Position numbers and translations under genes: made by a program
Notes under the pieces: model-generated
What the model was told of the DNA's origin: nothing
What the model saw: the letters and a program-made list of their open reading frames with translations, nothing else
Databases searched by the model: none
Assembly: GCA_021397835.1 (NCBI GenBank)
Contig: JAJFZO010000049.1
Coordinates: 7,445,001 to 7,509,000, forward strand
DNA length: 64,000 nucleotides
Reading direction: 5' to 3'
DNA from: Moringa oleifera
Lineage: Eukaryota > Streptophyta > Magnoliopsida > Brassicales > Moringaceae
Shown here: one piece after another, positions 1 to 12,840 of the stretch
Position numbering within the stretch: the stretch's first letter is position 1
Layout: the number at the start of each line of letters is the position of its first letter

Positions 1-1368
1 CAGGCACTAGAAATAATGGTGGAGACATGATAGAAGGTGGCATGAGAACGACCTGATTGATTCAAGCCTTAATATCTGTGTGTCGAAGATGAATGAGCTA
101 GGTAAAAAATTAGATAAGAAAAAGGTTATTTAAAGTCATGAAATATTTTCTCTCTTCAACCCATTTTAAATTTTAATTTTTTAAAAATAAATCTTAATTG
201 ATCAATTTATGTCAAATTGAATTTTGAATTTAAATGATATCAACATCTGATCTTAATAATTGGGTATTTTTATCAATTTAATTATCTTTCATGTAATTGA
301 TAATTGTTTAGTTTTGTGTAGAGAAAGAGAGTAAGGGGTTGTTCAACCTAAAATCAGACAACTAAATAACATACCAAGACAAATAAATGAAAAAAAACAA
401 CAATTAATTTTGAATTTAGTTTCAAAATCAAAGAGGTATGGTTTTAATAAGGGGGAAAATCATTTAGGGAAATGAATATATGTCGTTCAAAAAAAAAAAA
501 AAGAAATCCTTATTATTCTCTTGACAAATTCTCAATTTATGCTAAGATCGATCAAGTCAATTTGGTGAAAAATTGAATTTTTCACCAAATTGATCAGAAT
601 TGTTTGGAAGCTTTCACCTACATTAAACAAATACTTGCTCTTTATATCCCCACATAACCTTTTAATACGGTGAAGTTGTTAATTTATAATTATCTCAAAA
701 TCTTATCTCACAAATGGGACCAATGTGGTAACCAATGGCTGAAGAAGAGGCAAGTTTATTGCAGAGCTGACATTTCAAACCCAGTGGATCAGTTTTGTTT
801 GCTTGCAAGTGGTTTGCTCAATAAAGGTAGAGAGGACACAAAGAAATTGAAATTGGATTAGGACTTAATTAATTGTGAGGAATTTGTGTACCCACCAACT
901 TATATACATCGGCTAAAAACACGAGGCTAGATCAGAATCGCTTTATTGATTATTCCTTCATTTGAGGTAACCAACTTACTATATGAAATTATGTTCCCAG
1001 AACAATATTAGTATTGTCTCCCTCGTAGGGTATAACAATGTAGGCCACTTAGTTGTCGGAGAATTAATTTCTCGCAACTATTTTCATGTGCTGAGTAATT
1101 AAGTTCGATGCCCACCATGCACCAATGCAGTTAATTAGGTTGATAAGATGAACAAGAACTGGATTTAGGTGGATTATTCATGATGGATGATCAGGTGTTT
1201 TCTAAAGATATGGAAGAAAATCAAATCTATTAATTTATCAAGACGTTGAAGTGCATTATTGTGAGAGGTATGGTTAACTAGGTACTTAGTCCCTATCTTT
1301 CTCTACCCTGGAGAAGAAAGGAGCCCAGTCGATACAGTGGAGCCTGCTTTTGCTTTAGGATATTTGAA

Positions 1369-1379
1369 CTATATATAGG
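1369..1379 (+). promoter_or_regulatory. Candidate TATA box
   Basis: A TATATATA-type box is followed 30-40 bases later by a less AT-biased stretch resembling a 5' leader (about 1405-1475). No convincing coding region follows, so any transcript would be non-coding or very short. Inference only. Confidence 0.3.
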
Positions 1380-1751
1380 AGAGCTTCCTTTTCCGAAACA
1401 ATCTGTAGCTTTCAACCCAACACTCTTCTGATTCAAATCAATATAAAAAATCCAGGTGGGGCTTCGTAGTTAAGACAGATGGTCGTGATTTTTCTATTAT
1501 ATCTTGCTGATCATCATATAAAATTCACAAGAAAAATAATTCTGTCCAATTATTTCGTTAAACTCTACAAAGAACAGACAAGCAGACAAAACCAGTGGGT
1601 AGGCATGGAGATGGATACTTGGCAATGCACGACACTTGGCAAACAAAAGGAGAGGGACCCATCACTGAAACTGGAAGTAAAGAACTTAATGAGTGTAGCA
1701 GAGCAGTAGGTGAGGTAGCACGGAAAGTGTTGGCAGAGAAGTAAAGAGAGG

Positions 1752-1772
1752 CAGCAGCAGCAGCAGCAGCAG
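1752..1772 (+). repeat. (CAG)7 microsatellite
   Basis: Seven uninterrupted CAG triplets, read directly. It lies in a locally GC-richer stretch (1560-1920) with no recognisable protein. Confidence 0.95.
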
Positions 1773-3889
1773 TGCCGGTGGTGGAAACCAGTCTTTGACC
1801 CAACTGTTTTTGCCAGTTCATATATATCTATAGGCTGTGTGATTTGGCATAAAACTAAGAATCTGCTTAGCCAGGCCACAGGCCACACAGCGCAGACTGA
1901 GCTGTCCAACAGTAAAGGCCAACAGCAACCCTAATTATTTATGCTTTCAACGTCTTTTATAAATGGTACATGATTTTCACAGTTTTGGAAAAGATCAACA
2001 GATGGAAGCAAGATCGATTCCGACCCAGTTCAACATTTCCCCTAATGAATCATAAATATTATAGACCTTGAATGCAGTTGCTCAGTTCATAAACTGGGTA
2101 GGTTTGAACAGGTAATTAGAGGCAAATTTCTTGTGAAAACATTATGATTACCTGACATGTTACAACCATTGTTAATTTCTAGATCTAATCAGGGACCTAA
2201 CAATCCCATTTAGATCTTGCATAAATTTAGTGGGAATCCTTTCCCAATAATGTATTTAAGTTTTTCTTTTGAAATGGATGACAGTGTTAGGTATTCACCA
2301 ATATGAAGATGATAAACATATATTCCATTTTTGTTTACTGTGAAAAATAATTTGTATTCCTTATCAATCTTGTATCTGGGTATTATTCTTATTTTGCCAC
2401 TGATTGCTTGTTTAGAGTAATTGATGCTAGCCACGCTGTAGAAATATAATTAACTATTATGTCTAAATATTTCATTTTTCTGCCTTTATAGCCACTAAAG
2501 TTTGCAAAATACAATCATTTTATTTGAAATGTAATATGACTCATTATTAACATTAGTGCAAGAGAATTTTTCAGGAAAATGAACCTAATTATCAACCTTA
2601 AAAGATAATTAAGATAGGTGATACCTAAGGTTCCGTAAATTCAAAGTCAGTGCATTACTTTGTTCCTCTAAACTTTTACTGGTTTGATTCATTATGATAT
2701 TTTAATGAAATATTGTGTGGTAATTAAGAAAAAAACAATAACATTTGTTTCAGTTATTTTATTTGCATTAATAAAATCACAAAAAAGTTTTTTTTTAAAC
2801 AATATGGTCATGTCATCTGTTTTTAACACATTTGAGTACTAAAAAAATATATATTAAAAAGCTAGAGAGAATTCAGAAAACTTAAGACAGAAATTTAGGT
2901 TTTTCCAAAATACTTTGCCTTTCTTCTAATATTTTCATTCATTTTATTATTAAGAATAGAATCGAACAAAAGCTAAGAAACTAATTAATAAATTTAAGAA
3001 CACTTCCATGTACACTGTTTATCAGCATTGTATTCAATTCTAAAGTTTCGTTCTTCTCTTTATGCTGTACAGCGATATGCGAGATTAATGGTTTGATTGT
3101 CTGCGTTATCTGAGTTATATTTCAAGTAAGTTTTTAATCTTTTTTTTTTTCTTTCCCATTCCGTTCTCCAATTATCGAAGTAAAATACTCAGTATTTCTT
3201 ATACCTTGAATCTTAATTAATTTCCCTTTCATAGCAAACTTAAGGAAGAAAAGACGGCAAACTTAACTTAATACCTTAATCTCATTACCTAATCAGTGTG
3301 AAACCGCTCTTCCTTAGCCATCTGTCCTATCTAAATTGCTTAAAACAAGAAAGTTAATCAATTGTTTTTTCTTTTATAACTTTGCTACTATGGTTTATAT
3401 TTCTTTTCTCTTTGACCAAACTTATAATATCTTCAATCGGCAAATTATGTTCAGAGTACGTGCATAGTGTATCATTTCAGATGAGCAAATTAATGACAAA
3501 GATTTAATAGTATATAATTTATATGATAAGATAGATATGAACAGAATTTTGTTTAAGGAGATGAAGAATTGAGTATTCATATTAACCTCTAGAATCATTG
3601 CTGTCGTGATTGTCAATGAACCCAGCTCATGAGGATGCTTTTATGGTATATATTAAGATTGAATTTTCTGTAAGCTTTGGTGAACAAAACAAATTATAAT
3701 ACCCACAAACTATGGACATAATTCATGGCAATTACATCAAATGGTTGAATTTCAGGTCCTTCTTGCTAGTGTTTTTGCCTTGTACGTACATACAATCAAT
3801 AATTAAATCATCTTGCTAGTGTTATTAATAATGTCCATCAAATTTGTAACTTACCATAATACAAGAACCTTATACTATATTATAGACAG

Positions 3890-4129
3890 GAATTTTATCA
3901 CATAGATCCACAAATCTTGCTGAGTAACATGGGTTTGGAGAATGAGGTGAATGCCTTTGGCCTTCACTGGATTACTTTAGATGAAGCAGAAGATTTAGCC
4001 GGTGGAGCATATCGATTTAGAGCAAAATTTGTTTCCCAGAGTTCCAAGGTTGATTGTCCGTGTTGCAGTCAAGCTGTAAGGGAGGTGCCCTCAAAGGATG
4101 ATTTCGTTCCCTGGATATCTACTTCCTAA
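3890..4129 (+). pseudogene. Orphan exon-like open frame, unknown family
   Basis: An open frame follows a good 3' splice-site context (pyrimidine/AT-rich, AG at 3888-3889) and runs to TAA at 4127-4129. Its first internal ATG is at 3929. The peptide has balanced coding-like composition, with an acidic stretch (DEAED) and a Cys cluster (CPCC) that could bind metal. A potential 5' splice site (GTAAGG) lies inside it near 4076. I do not recognise the family. It may be one exon of an unrecognised gene or a captured or pseudogenised fragment. It sits about 460 bp upstream of the P450 on the same strand, and the two frames do not obviously join. Confidence 0.35.
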
Positions 4130-4392
4130 GCAAGAGATAAAATTCCATTGAGAAGTGGACTTAGCAGATCTTTAGGGATCCTGTGATGATTAAAAAACAC
4201 TAGGAAGAAGCATTAGATGAGAATTTTTCAGATATATTATGATGATTACGTGTTCTTTGGTTGGGGCGGTGGTGTATATCATAGTGGTGCATCGCGCACA
4301 TGCAATGTCCATGTTCACTGTTTTGATACTCTACTTATGTCCAATTCTTTCCTCAAAGTCAACTTCTAAGTCTTGTCAAAATTATACTTTCT

Positions 4393-4400
4393 ATATATTC
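4393..4400 (+). promoter_or_regulatory. Candidate TATA box of the P450 gene
   Basis: CTATATAT lies about 190 bp before the P450 start codon, at a plausible distance for a plant promoter with a 5' leader of roughly 150 bases. A second TATA-like string (about 4539-4545) is probably too near the ATG. No experimental support. Confidence 0.35.
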
Positions 4401-4584
4401 AGTATTAGTTGGACGGTTCTGAATGCATGATTGGTTGACTTTTCAGGATATCAACTGGGTTTGACTTGCTATTACTAATTCTCTCTCAATCGAACACGTT
4501 TCTGTTGATTCAAGACAAGTTTATCAGCTCAGAAGAAACTATAAATTCCAGGTTGGTAGACAGGGGTTGCTCACACATCCAACA

Positions 4585-6230
<1,646 letters not shown>

Positions 6231-7613
6231 CTAGCTATCAACACAGTAAGATATGCTTAGAAATTCTGATTATAACAAATAACAGCAAAAACGATGAGAA
6301 TATCATGGTTTAGCCATGTACCATGTTTGAGCCTCATGAGGGTCATCTGTCTTGTTGCTAATTCACTCGCCGTTAATGTATCTGCATTAATCATCAAGCT
6401 TTCACATCGTGGCACTGTCACCCAAGAAAAAGATGAGGACAAGTTCTTGGAAATTAATTTTGCATTAAAACCAAGATTTCTTGTTTTAACCTTCACCTGT
6501 AATGCAAGATGTGATTAAAAAGATAAGGATGGACATCTCTTATGGACCACCTTGCAGAAGAGCCCCATAGAAAATGCTGGATAAGGTTTTTTAGTATAAT
6601 TTGACCTAAAGCATCCAATGAGAAGTAGACGGATTAGGGTTCCAGCTCCACAATTAATAACAGAACATATCCCTTCCACTTGGGAGTTTATCTTTCTTTA
6701 TCGTTGTCCCATAATGATGCTCACCTCTCCATGTGATCTTAAACCAAAGAAAATTTAACCAAACATATTATATAGACAGTGATGGGATGCATACACTATA
6801 TATTACCCATTAAAATTATTCCATTTGCAACAAAGAAAATTTAAAGAAAATCTTTCTTGGACTTTTACTAGTTATGTTTAATAAAAAATAAATTGAGTTT
6901 GAGAGTATAATGGCTTGAGAATTTGATTGAATTGGCCCTATGAATAGATTCAAGCTGAAACTAAAATTTTAAAGTTTACTGGTATAGCAGGCGAACAAGC
7001 TCGTCATATCAAGGAAAAATATGATTGTACAGGAACATATTGAAGATATAAAAGCAGAATTTTCCAATAATGGATATTCAGTAGGCCACATATTTCATTG
7101 GCGAATGAAATGTTGAGTTAACAAATTGTCCCAAAATTATGGTAGTATATGACAGGAGAACAAGAACGATGAACACCAAGGTCACGCTGAAGAGAGGAAA
7201 ACCCAATTGAGTTTTGTAATTGTAACTGCAACTAATCTGCATTTGGTCTCTACGGATGGAACAATTGTGTTCATTGCTTGTTTAAACTTCAAGAGATTGC
7301 ATTACAACCAAGATACACATTATAAGCACCTAGCAAAGGAAAGATCATCCCTGTTGTCGACCTAATCACCATCAGAAAAAAAAAAAAAAAGAAAAACATA
7401 AAGATAGCGGTGAGTCATGGTAGAGAAAGATGTCATCATTTAACATACCACAAAGATAACACAAGATGCATTTTACAATATCACAGTGATGAATGGTTAA
7501 CAATGCATGAATTGGGAAAACTTGAATAACGTGAAGGCTTCTAAATTAGGCCGTGTGAGTAATAAATATTAAAAATTCTTGAGCTGAATAATCAAAACTA
7601 CAATAGAAGAAGT
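6231..7613. other. Intergenic region downstream of the P450
   Basis: The first few hundred bases should hold the P450 3' UTR. The rest is AT-rich, and I see no supported gene or named repeat before the copia LTR. Confidence 0.5.
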
Positions 7614-8143
7614 TGTTTAAAGGATTATTAATACAATAATATATTATAATATTATTAAAAGATTTTGATCATGCCATTCTGTAGTATTATAAAAAGAGGC
7701 TCCCTTATTTTCTCTTAAACAGTATCAATTGAGAGAGTGGTGAGAGCTGCGAGTTTCTTTTGAAAAAGGAAGAGGTCTCTTACCAAGGGATTTGAGGGAG
7801 AAGATCTTAAGTTCTTTTGTACTTTGATTATTCCCATTGTTGCAGCTTCACACAAATTGTAAATCTCATGGTAATCTTTGTAAAATTCTGTTCATAGTGC
7901 AAGATCGAGTTCTAGGTGGAGCTCAATGTGAATGGAAGCAACATTAATGGTTGAACCATTGTGAAAATCTCGTGTTCTTGCATGTCATTTTTTTCTTTCA
8001 TTCATTTATATTCTTGATTGTTTGCATTTGGTGAACGAATCTTTGGGTTATGATTAATTTGATTTCTAATGATGTGGCATCAGAGCAAGGTTGTCACTTG
8101 AAAAAGATTTGGAGAAACAATCAAAGGTTGAAGGGTTTTCAAG

Positions 8144-8770
8144 ATGATCAGAACAAGATTCGAAATCGAAAGATATGATGGGAAAAGTGATTTCAGAATT
8201 TGGAAGAAGAAGACGGAAGCTCTTCTTATTCAGCAAAAAGAAACGATTGCTTTAGATGGTTCAAAGATGGATTCTTCAAGAAGCTTGAAGACAACCTTGA
8301 TGAATTCAGGAAGATCTGCATCAAGCTTACCAATATTGGTGAAAAATTAGGTGATAAAAACAAAGCTATCATTCTTTTAAATTCTTTTCTAGATTCCTTT
8401 GAGAATGTTAGATCTGTTATAAAATATGATAGAACGTCTCTTACTCTAGATGAATGTTTAGATGCTTTAAGATCAAGAAATCCAAAATTGAAATTAAAAA
8501 ATAAAGAAATTTAAGATAAAAGTTCTTATACTAGAGGGAGAAGTAACAATAAGGATAATTCTAAAGGAAAAAATAAAAGTCCATCAAGGTCAAAATTTGT
8601 AGCATCATCTAAGAAATATTTTATCAGTTGAGAAACTAGGCATTTCACAAGGAACTACATCAAAAGGCTAAGAAAATTGAAAGAAAAAAGGGAATCTAAG
8701 GGTGAAGTTGTAATTACTGGTGATGGGTATGAGAGTCATGAATTACTTACTGTATCTTTGGATGGCAATG
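8144..8770 (+). pseudogene. copia gag remnant
   Basis: Begins with a typical copia gag opening (FEIERYDGKSDFRIWKKK) soon after the primer-binding site. The frame shifts after about 35 codons and continues to 8514. The later basic region (about 8600-8660) matches the CCHC zinc knuckle position, but its cysteines are replaced by Tyr/Ser and a stop lies within. Capsid and nucleic-acid binding functions must be lost. Confidence 0.75.
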
Positions 8771-8779
8771 TAAATGAAT

Positions 8780-9880
8780 GAGTCTTAGATTCAAGTTGTA
8801 CTCTTTTCATGAGTCTAAGGAGAGATTGGTTTACCAATTTCATGAAAATCAATGGTAGAAATGTTTTGATAGAAAATAACCAATCTTACGAAATTATAAT
8901 TTATGATGGGATTGTATGGATTTTGAAGGATGCTAGATACATATCTAATATGAAAAGAAACTGGTTGTCTTTAGGCATTCTTGATGAATCTAGATATAAC
9001 CACAAAAAGTTGAAAGTTACAAAAGGATCCTTGGTAGTATTAAAAGGAATTAAGAGGAATGGATTGTATATTTTACTAGAACAAACAATCGTAGGAAAAT
9101 TAACGATTGTGATAGATGCATAAGCACAAAAAAGCATGGTTTGGCATGAAGGCTTTGGTCACATAAGTAATTAAGGCTTGTAAGAACTCAACAAACAAGG
9201 ACTTTTATCATAGTGTAAAATCACTATGGTAGATTTTTGTGAACAGTGCATTTTTGTCTCGAAACACAAGTTGAGTTTCAAGAAAAGAATCCACAAATCA
9301 AAGAAAATTCTTGACTACATTCATTTAGACTTTTAGGGGCTTATTAGAATTCCTACACATGGTGGTAACTTTTATTTTATTTCTATTGATGATTTCTGTA
9401 GGAAAATTTGCGTTTATTTGATGAAAAATAAAGGTGATACTTATTAAATTCAAACAATGAAAAATATTAATGAAATATCAAACTAGTAGGACAGTTAAGT
9501 CCTTAAGGATTGATAATGGTCTTGAATACTACAATAACTCTTTTGATAAATATTGTAGATATAATGGAATAAATAGGCACCATTCAATTAACAAAGTTCC
9601 TCAATAGAATGCTGTTGCAAAAAGAATGAACAAAACCCTAATGAAAAAAGCTAGATGATGTTGTTTACTATAAGTATGGATAGAAAATTTTGAGGAGAAG
9701 TAATTATTACAGTTGCATGTCTTGTGAATAGGTAAACCCTCTACAACCATAGTTCTTAAAACACCAAAACAAATATGGTATGGTAAATCACTAAATTTGA
9801 GTAAGTTTAGAATTTTTTATTGTGCAGCGTATGCATTCCAAAATGAAAGGAAATTGGAACTAAAATCAATAAAATGTGTC
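8780..9880 (+). pseudogene. copia protease / integrase remnant
   Basis: A frame at 8785-9120 matches the copia aspartic-protease region, with the active-site Asp-Ser retained but altered after it (DSSC). The GAG-pre-integrase and integrase zinc-binding segment follow (WHEGFGHIS, about 9138), then the integrase core to about 9650 and a chromodomain-like end with KTPKQIWYGK (about 9760). Many in-frame stops, several at codons normally Trp, Gln or Arg, show long decay. Confidence 0.75.
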
Positions 9881-9883
9881 TTT

Positions 9884-9923
9884 GTGTGTGTGTGTGTGTG
9901 TTGTTTTTTTTTTTTTTTTTTTG
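9884..9923 (+). repeat. Compound (TG)n(T)n microsatellite
   Basis: A run of TG dinucleotides followed by about twenty Ts, inside the decayed copia body just after the integrase C-terminal region. Confidence 0.9.
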
Positions 9924-10149
9924 AGATCTATACTATATTAAGGGTTACATATTATGGATAAAAAGTTAAAAAGGTTTTAAAATCATTAACACCCATGATG
10001 TGATTTTTGATCAAGTAACTGGCTTACCTTGTTTGAGTGAAAAATCATGTGTTCTACTTAGACATTTAAAGTTAATTCTGCATCTCATGAATGAATCTTT
10101 GGGTTAGGATTGATTTGATTCCTAACAAAATTTCCAACAATAGCTTGAT

Positions 10150-10723
10150 ATTCTATAGGACTAGAAATATTAAAATGAAATATAATTATAATATAAGAGG
10201 TAGATTAGTAGGTGGAGGTGTAAGAATAGGTTTGACTTCTATCACATTGGTGTGAGCAAGAATAGCTATAATGTAACATCGTTGAAAACCCATGTTTATT
10301 TGGAACAACACCATCTCAAAATCTTCTAGAGAAAATTAATGAACAAGCGAATGCATCGATGAGATACTAAATTGTTAGTAGCATTCATAAGAAATACGTC
10401 ATCAACTAGCATATAAAGAAGGTGATCACCAGTTTTGAAAATAAAAAGAGATGTATCATCATGAGAATTTTGAAATCCTTAATTAAAAAGAAAATTGTGA
10501 AGCTTATAGTACGAGATACATGGAGCTCTCTTAAGCATATAAGTAGTTTTCTAAGCTTACAAATATTAGATGGATAATTAGGATCAACAAAACCTAGTGG
10601 TTGGCTTTTGTATATGTATCTTTTAAAAGATGCTTATGCAAAAATGCATTGTTCACAATAAGTTGGTGTAAAATACCATCCACAATAAATTATAATGCTG
10701 AGAACATGAAGAGTACTAGTGGG
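10150..10723 (-). pseudogene. Antisense Ty1/copia RT fragment, C-terminal half
   Basis: On the minus strand this reads the middle and end of a copia reverse transcriptase: a KPTSTL segment adjacent to the insertion, NNAFLHKH (expected LDVxNAFLHG), DPNYPS-like residues, and the catalytic region with LYMLVDDVF, where YVDD is expected. Frameshifts and stops abound. It pairs with 12575-12840; the two were one element before the gypsy-type element inserted. It belongs to a different copia insertion from the plus-strand one directly to its left. Confidence 0.75.
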
Positions 10724-10728
10724 TTTAA
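10724..10728 (+). repeat. 5-bp target-site duplication, left copy (TTTAA)
   Basis: TTTAA lies immediately before the TG start of the left LTR and is repeated immediately after the right LTR at 12570-12574. Five bases is the usual LTR-retrotransposon duplication size. Confidence 0.8.
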
Positions 10729-11102
10729 TGTTACAAGCAAATCAACCTTCATAAAGAAGTCACCTAAGCACTGTTTGAGAAAGTCAAAGGCAGTACTGAG
10801 TCTTAATGATACTATTAGTCATTTTATTTATTTATTATATCTTGGTTAATTATTTGAATCATTTTATCCATTAATTAGTCATTTGAATCATTATCCTTAT
10901 TATTGATTAGTCATTTGAATGGTTATCCTTATCGATTCGGTAGTCATCCTTATATATCGATTAAATGGTAATGGCTATAAATAAAGCCACCCTAAATCCA
11001 ATAAAGGCATGAAAAAAAAGTTAGCTTCGTTATCTCTTTCTCTTTCACTTCTTTTGTTACTTCGAAGTCTCTCTTTTTCCTTATCTAAATTCATATGTAT
11101 CA
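10729..11102 (+). repeat. Left LTR of the GAG-only element
   Basis: Aligns end to end with 12218-12569, with diverged U3 and strong similarity around the TATAAATA promoter (about 10977; GCTATAAATAAAGCCACC) and the AATAAAGGCAT signal. Begins TG and ends CA. Confidence 0.8.
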
Positions 11103-11249
11103 TTTAGTATCATAACCATGGATACTTGCTGGAAAATGAATGTTGAATTTCGCATTAAGATCAATGAAGCATTAAGCATGACATGAGTCAAATTTTAATC
11201 AAGGGCATGCAACCTTTCAAACAATACTCGTAGAACTATAAGCCATGCA

Positions 11250-12110
11250 CACCAACAAAATCTTCGATGGTTCCCCACCAAACATTAATCCTTTTGCTCA
11301 TGAAGGATTCTTTTACTATTCATACACCATACCATCTACTGCTACTAACAAACATTCCGTGCCACTTTCACTTAAGTTACAGTCCCCAAAGTTTAGTGGA
11401 GAAGATCCAATGGCATAAATCTATAAGGTTGAACCATATTTCAAATACTAATGTATTGAAGCTAATAAATGAGTGTAACATCTTTTAACTTAGAAGGCAT
11501 TACATTACACTAGTATCATTGGCACATAAAATTTTGGAACCTCTTAGTTGGAAGAACTCATTAAGGCAATCTTGCTTCACTTTCATCATACTGAAGTCAA
11601 TGACTCCTTAAAAACTTTGTCTCATTTAAAGTAAACTACAACAATTACAACTTATCAAGAAGCCTTTTAGAAGCTTTCTTATCGGGTAGAAAACTTACTA
11701 AAAACTTTTCTAATCGAGCATTTTCTTGTAGGCTTATAAGATGACATCCATTTGGATGTTATGATTAACCAACCTCAAACCTTAGCAAAGACCATGGGAG
11801 TTGTTCAATTAAAGGAAAAGCGAAACTAACTCCAACAATGACCTAATCCCATCTGTAAAATGCAATGATGGGCCCACTACCAAGAGAAAACCTTAACCTA
11901 GCTATAAGAATTCTGGGACCAACACCCACGCCAATGAGATTAGGGTTTAAGACATCCTTTCGTTAATTCGTTGAATCACCAACCAAGAGACATGAGAATG
12001 TCGAGATAAAGGTTTATGCTATAACTATGATGAAAAATACATGCTAAGTCATCAATGTAAGTGTCCCAAATTATTCATAATTAATGATGAACCACATATA
12101 AATGAGACAT
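11250..12110 (+). pseudogene. gypsy-type gag remnant with zinc knuckle
   Basis: Discontinuous frames show the retrotransposon gag pattern: PKFSGEDP opening (about 11388), a central YRVENLLKTF-like segment (about 11680), and a zinc-knuckle region (about 12003-12070). There the first Cys survives, the second is Tyr, and His plus the last Cys survive (CYNYDEKYMLSHQC). Stops and frameshifts interrupt it. Confidence 0.7.
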
Positions 12111-12217
12111 ACAGGTTGGTGCCAAAATCAAGGATGCTAATTAGGAAATTAAATGGTGAATCCAGAAAGCCTACCTCAATTTTCATCCTTAAGGACAAAC
12201 ATTTGTGTGAAAAAAAT

Positions 12218-12569
12218 TGGTATGACTAGATCAGCCCTTGGGAAGTCACTTAACCACTATATGAAAGAGTCCACGGTAATGGCAAGTTTTACTAATGCTA
12301 TCAGTCAGTTTATCTATTTGTTATTTGTTGATTAGTTATTTGAATCATTTTATTTATTAGTTAGTCATTAGAATTATCATCCTTATTATTAATCATTTGA
12401 AAGCATATTTTTATCTATTTAATGACATTCTTATTTGTTGGTTGAATGGTAGTAGCTATAAATAGAGCCAGCCTAAACCCAATTAATAAAGGCATTTCAA
12501 AAAAGTTGGCTTATCTGTTTATTTCTTTTTTTCTCCTACATCAAACTTTCTTTATGTTCACATCTATCA
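12218..12569 (+). repeat. Right LTR of the GAG-only element
   Basis: Counterpart of 10729-11102, including GCTATAAATAGAGCC and AATAAAGGCAT. It is about 20 bases shorter than the left LTR through small indels. Confidence 0.8.
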
Positions 12570-12574
12570 TTTAA
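12570..12574 (+). repeat. 5-bp target-site duplication, right copy (TTTAA)
   Basis: Exact copy of 10724-10728, immediately after the right LTR. Confidence 0.8.
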
Positions 12575-12840
12575 GCATGGGATTGAATAAACCATGATAG
12601 TCAATTTCAAGCTTAGGTAAAAACCTCTTGCAACTAAATAAACTTTGTACTTGTCAATAAAACCATCAAAGTTACATGTAATTCAAAAATTCCACTTGCA
12701 ATTAATAATATTATGATTGGAAACATATAGTAGTAAGTCCTTGTCACAATTAAGGTTTCGATGAGAGAAAACTTTAGTGTGAAACTGAAAGAAAACTCTC
12801 TTAATGTGAAAGTTAAAATATTTGGAGTCACCACTAGTTT
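12575..12840 (-). pseudogene. Antisense Ty1/copia RT fragment, N-terminal half
   Basis: On the minus strand it reads the start of the copia RT domain: CKWNF (expected CKWVFK), then DKYKVYLVARGF (expected YKARLVAKGF), then a region leading up to the insertion point. It is the upstream half of the RT interrupted at 10724-12574. Confidence 0.75.

Larger units (their letters stand above)
1..3889. other. AT-rich intergenic region, no supported protein gene
   Basis: No open frame here looks like a protein family I recognise. The open frames are short and mostly begin at non-ATG codons. Two local features are listed separately: a TATA-like site near 1369 and a CAG repeat at 1752. An untranslated or non-coding transcript between about 1400 and 2000 is possible but not shown by sequence alone. 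Confidence 0.5.
7614..10126 (+). mobile_element. Degenerate Ty1/copia LTR retrotransposon, RT deleted
   Basis: From 5' to 3' it contains a probable 5' LTR (about 7614-8072, with a TATAAAAAG-type promoter near 7690), a primer-binding site like the initiator-Met tRNA complement (TGGCATCAGAGC, 8074), gag, a protease-like block, integrase, and the final ~50 bases of a 3' LTR (about 10073-10126). That last piece repeats the end of the 5' LTR (GAATCTTTGGGTTA shared). Frames carry many stops. Reverse transcriptase and RNase H are absent; the body passes from the end of the integrase region, through a TG/T microsatellite, to a short linker and the LTR remnant. The 5' edge is uncertain. Confidence 0.85.
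10729..12569 (+). mobile_element. Non-autonomous GAG-only Ty3/gypsy-type retrotransposon (TR-GAG-like)
   Basis: Two direct repeats (LTRs, 10729-11102 and 12218-12569) both start TG and end CA. A primer-binding-site-like sequence (TTTAGTATCATAACC, a decayed TTTGGTATCAGAGCC) follows the left LTR, and a purine-rich tract (GTGAAAAAAA) precedes the right one. The 1.1-kb interior encodes only gag; there is no protease, RT, RNase H or integrase. Flanking TTTAA duplications fix the ends. It lies inside an antisense copia RT whose homology resumes exactly across the duplication. It would have depended on proteins supplied in trans. Confidence 0.85.

Noticed and set aside
670..861. 63-codon plus-strand frame
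   Set aside because: Starts at GTG, no family pattern; consistent with chance.
4239..4430. 63-codon frame with hydrophobic residues
   Set aside because: Overlaps the P450 promoter region, no splice or family support.
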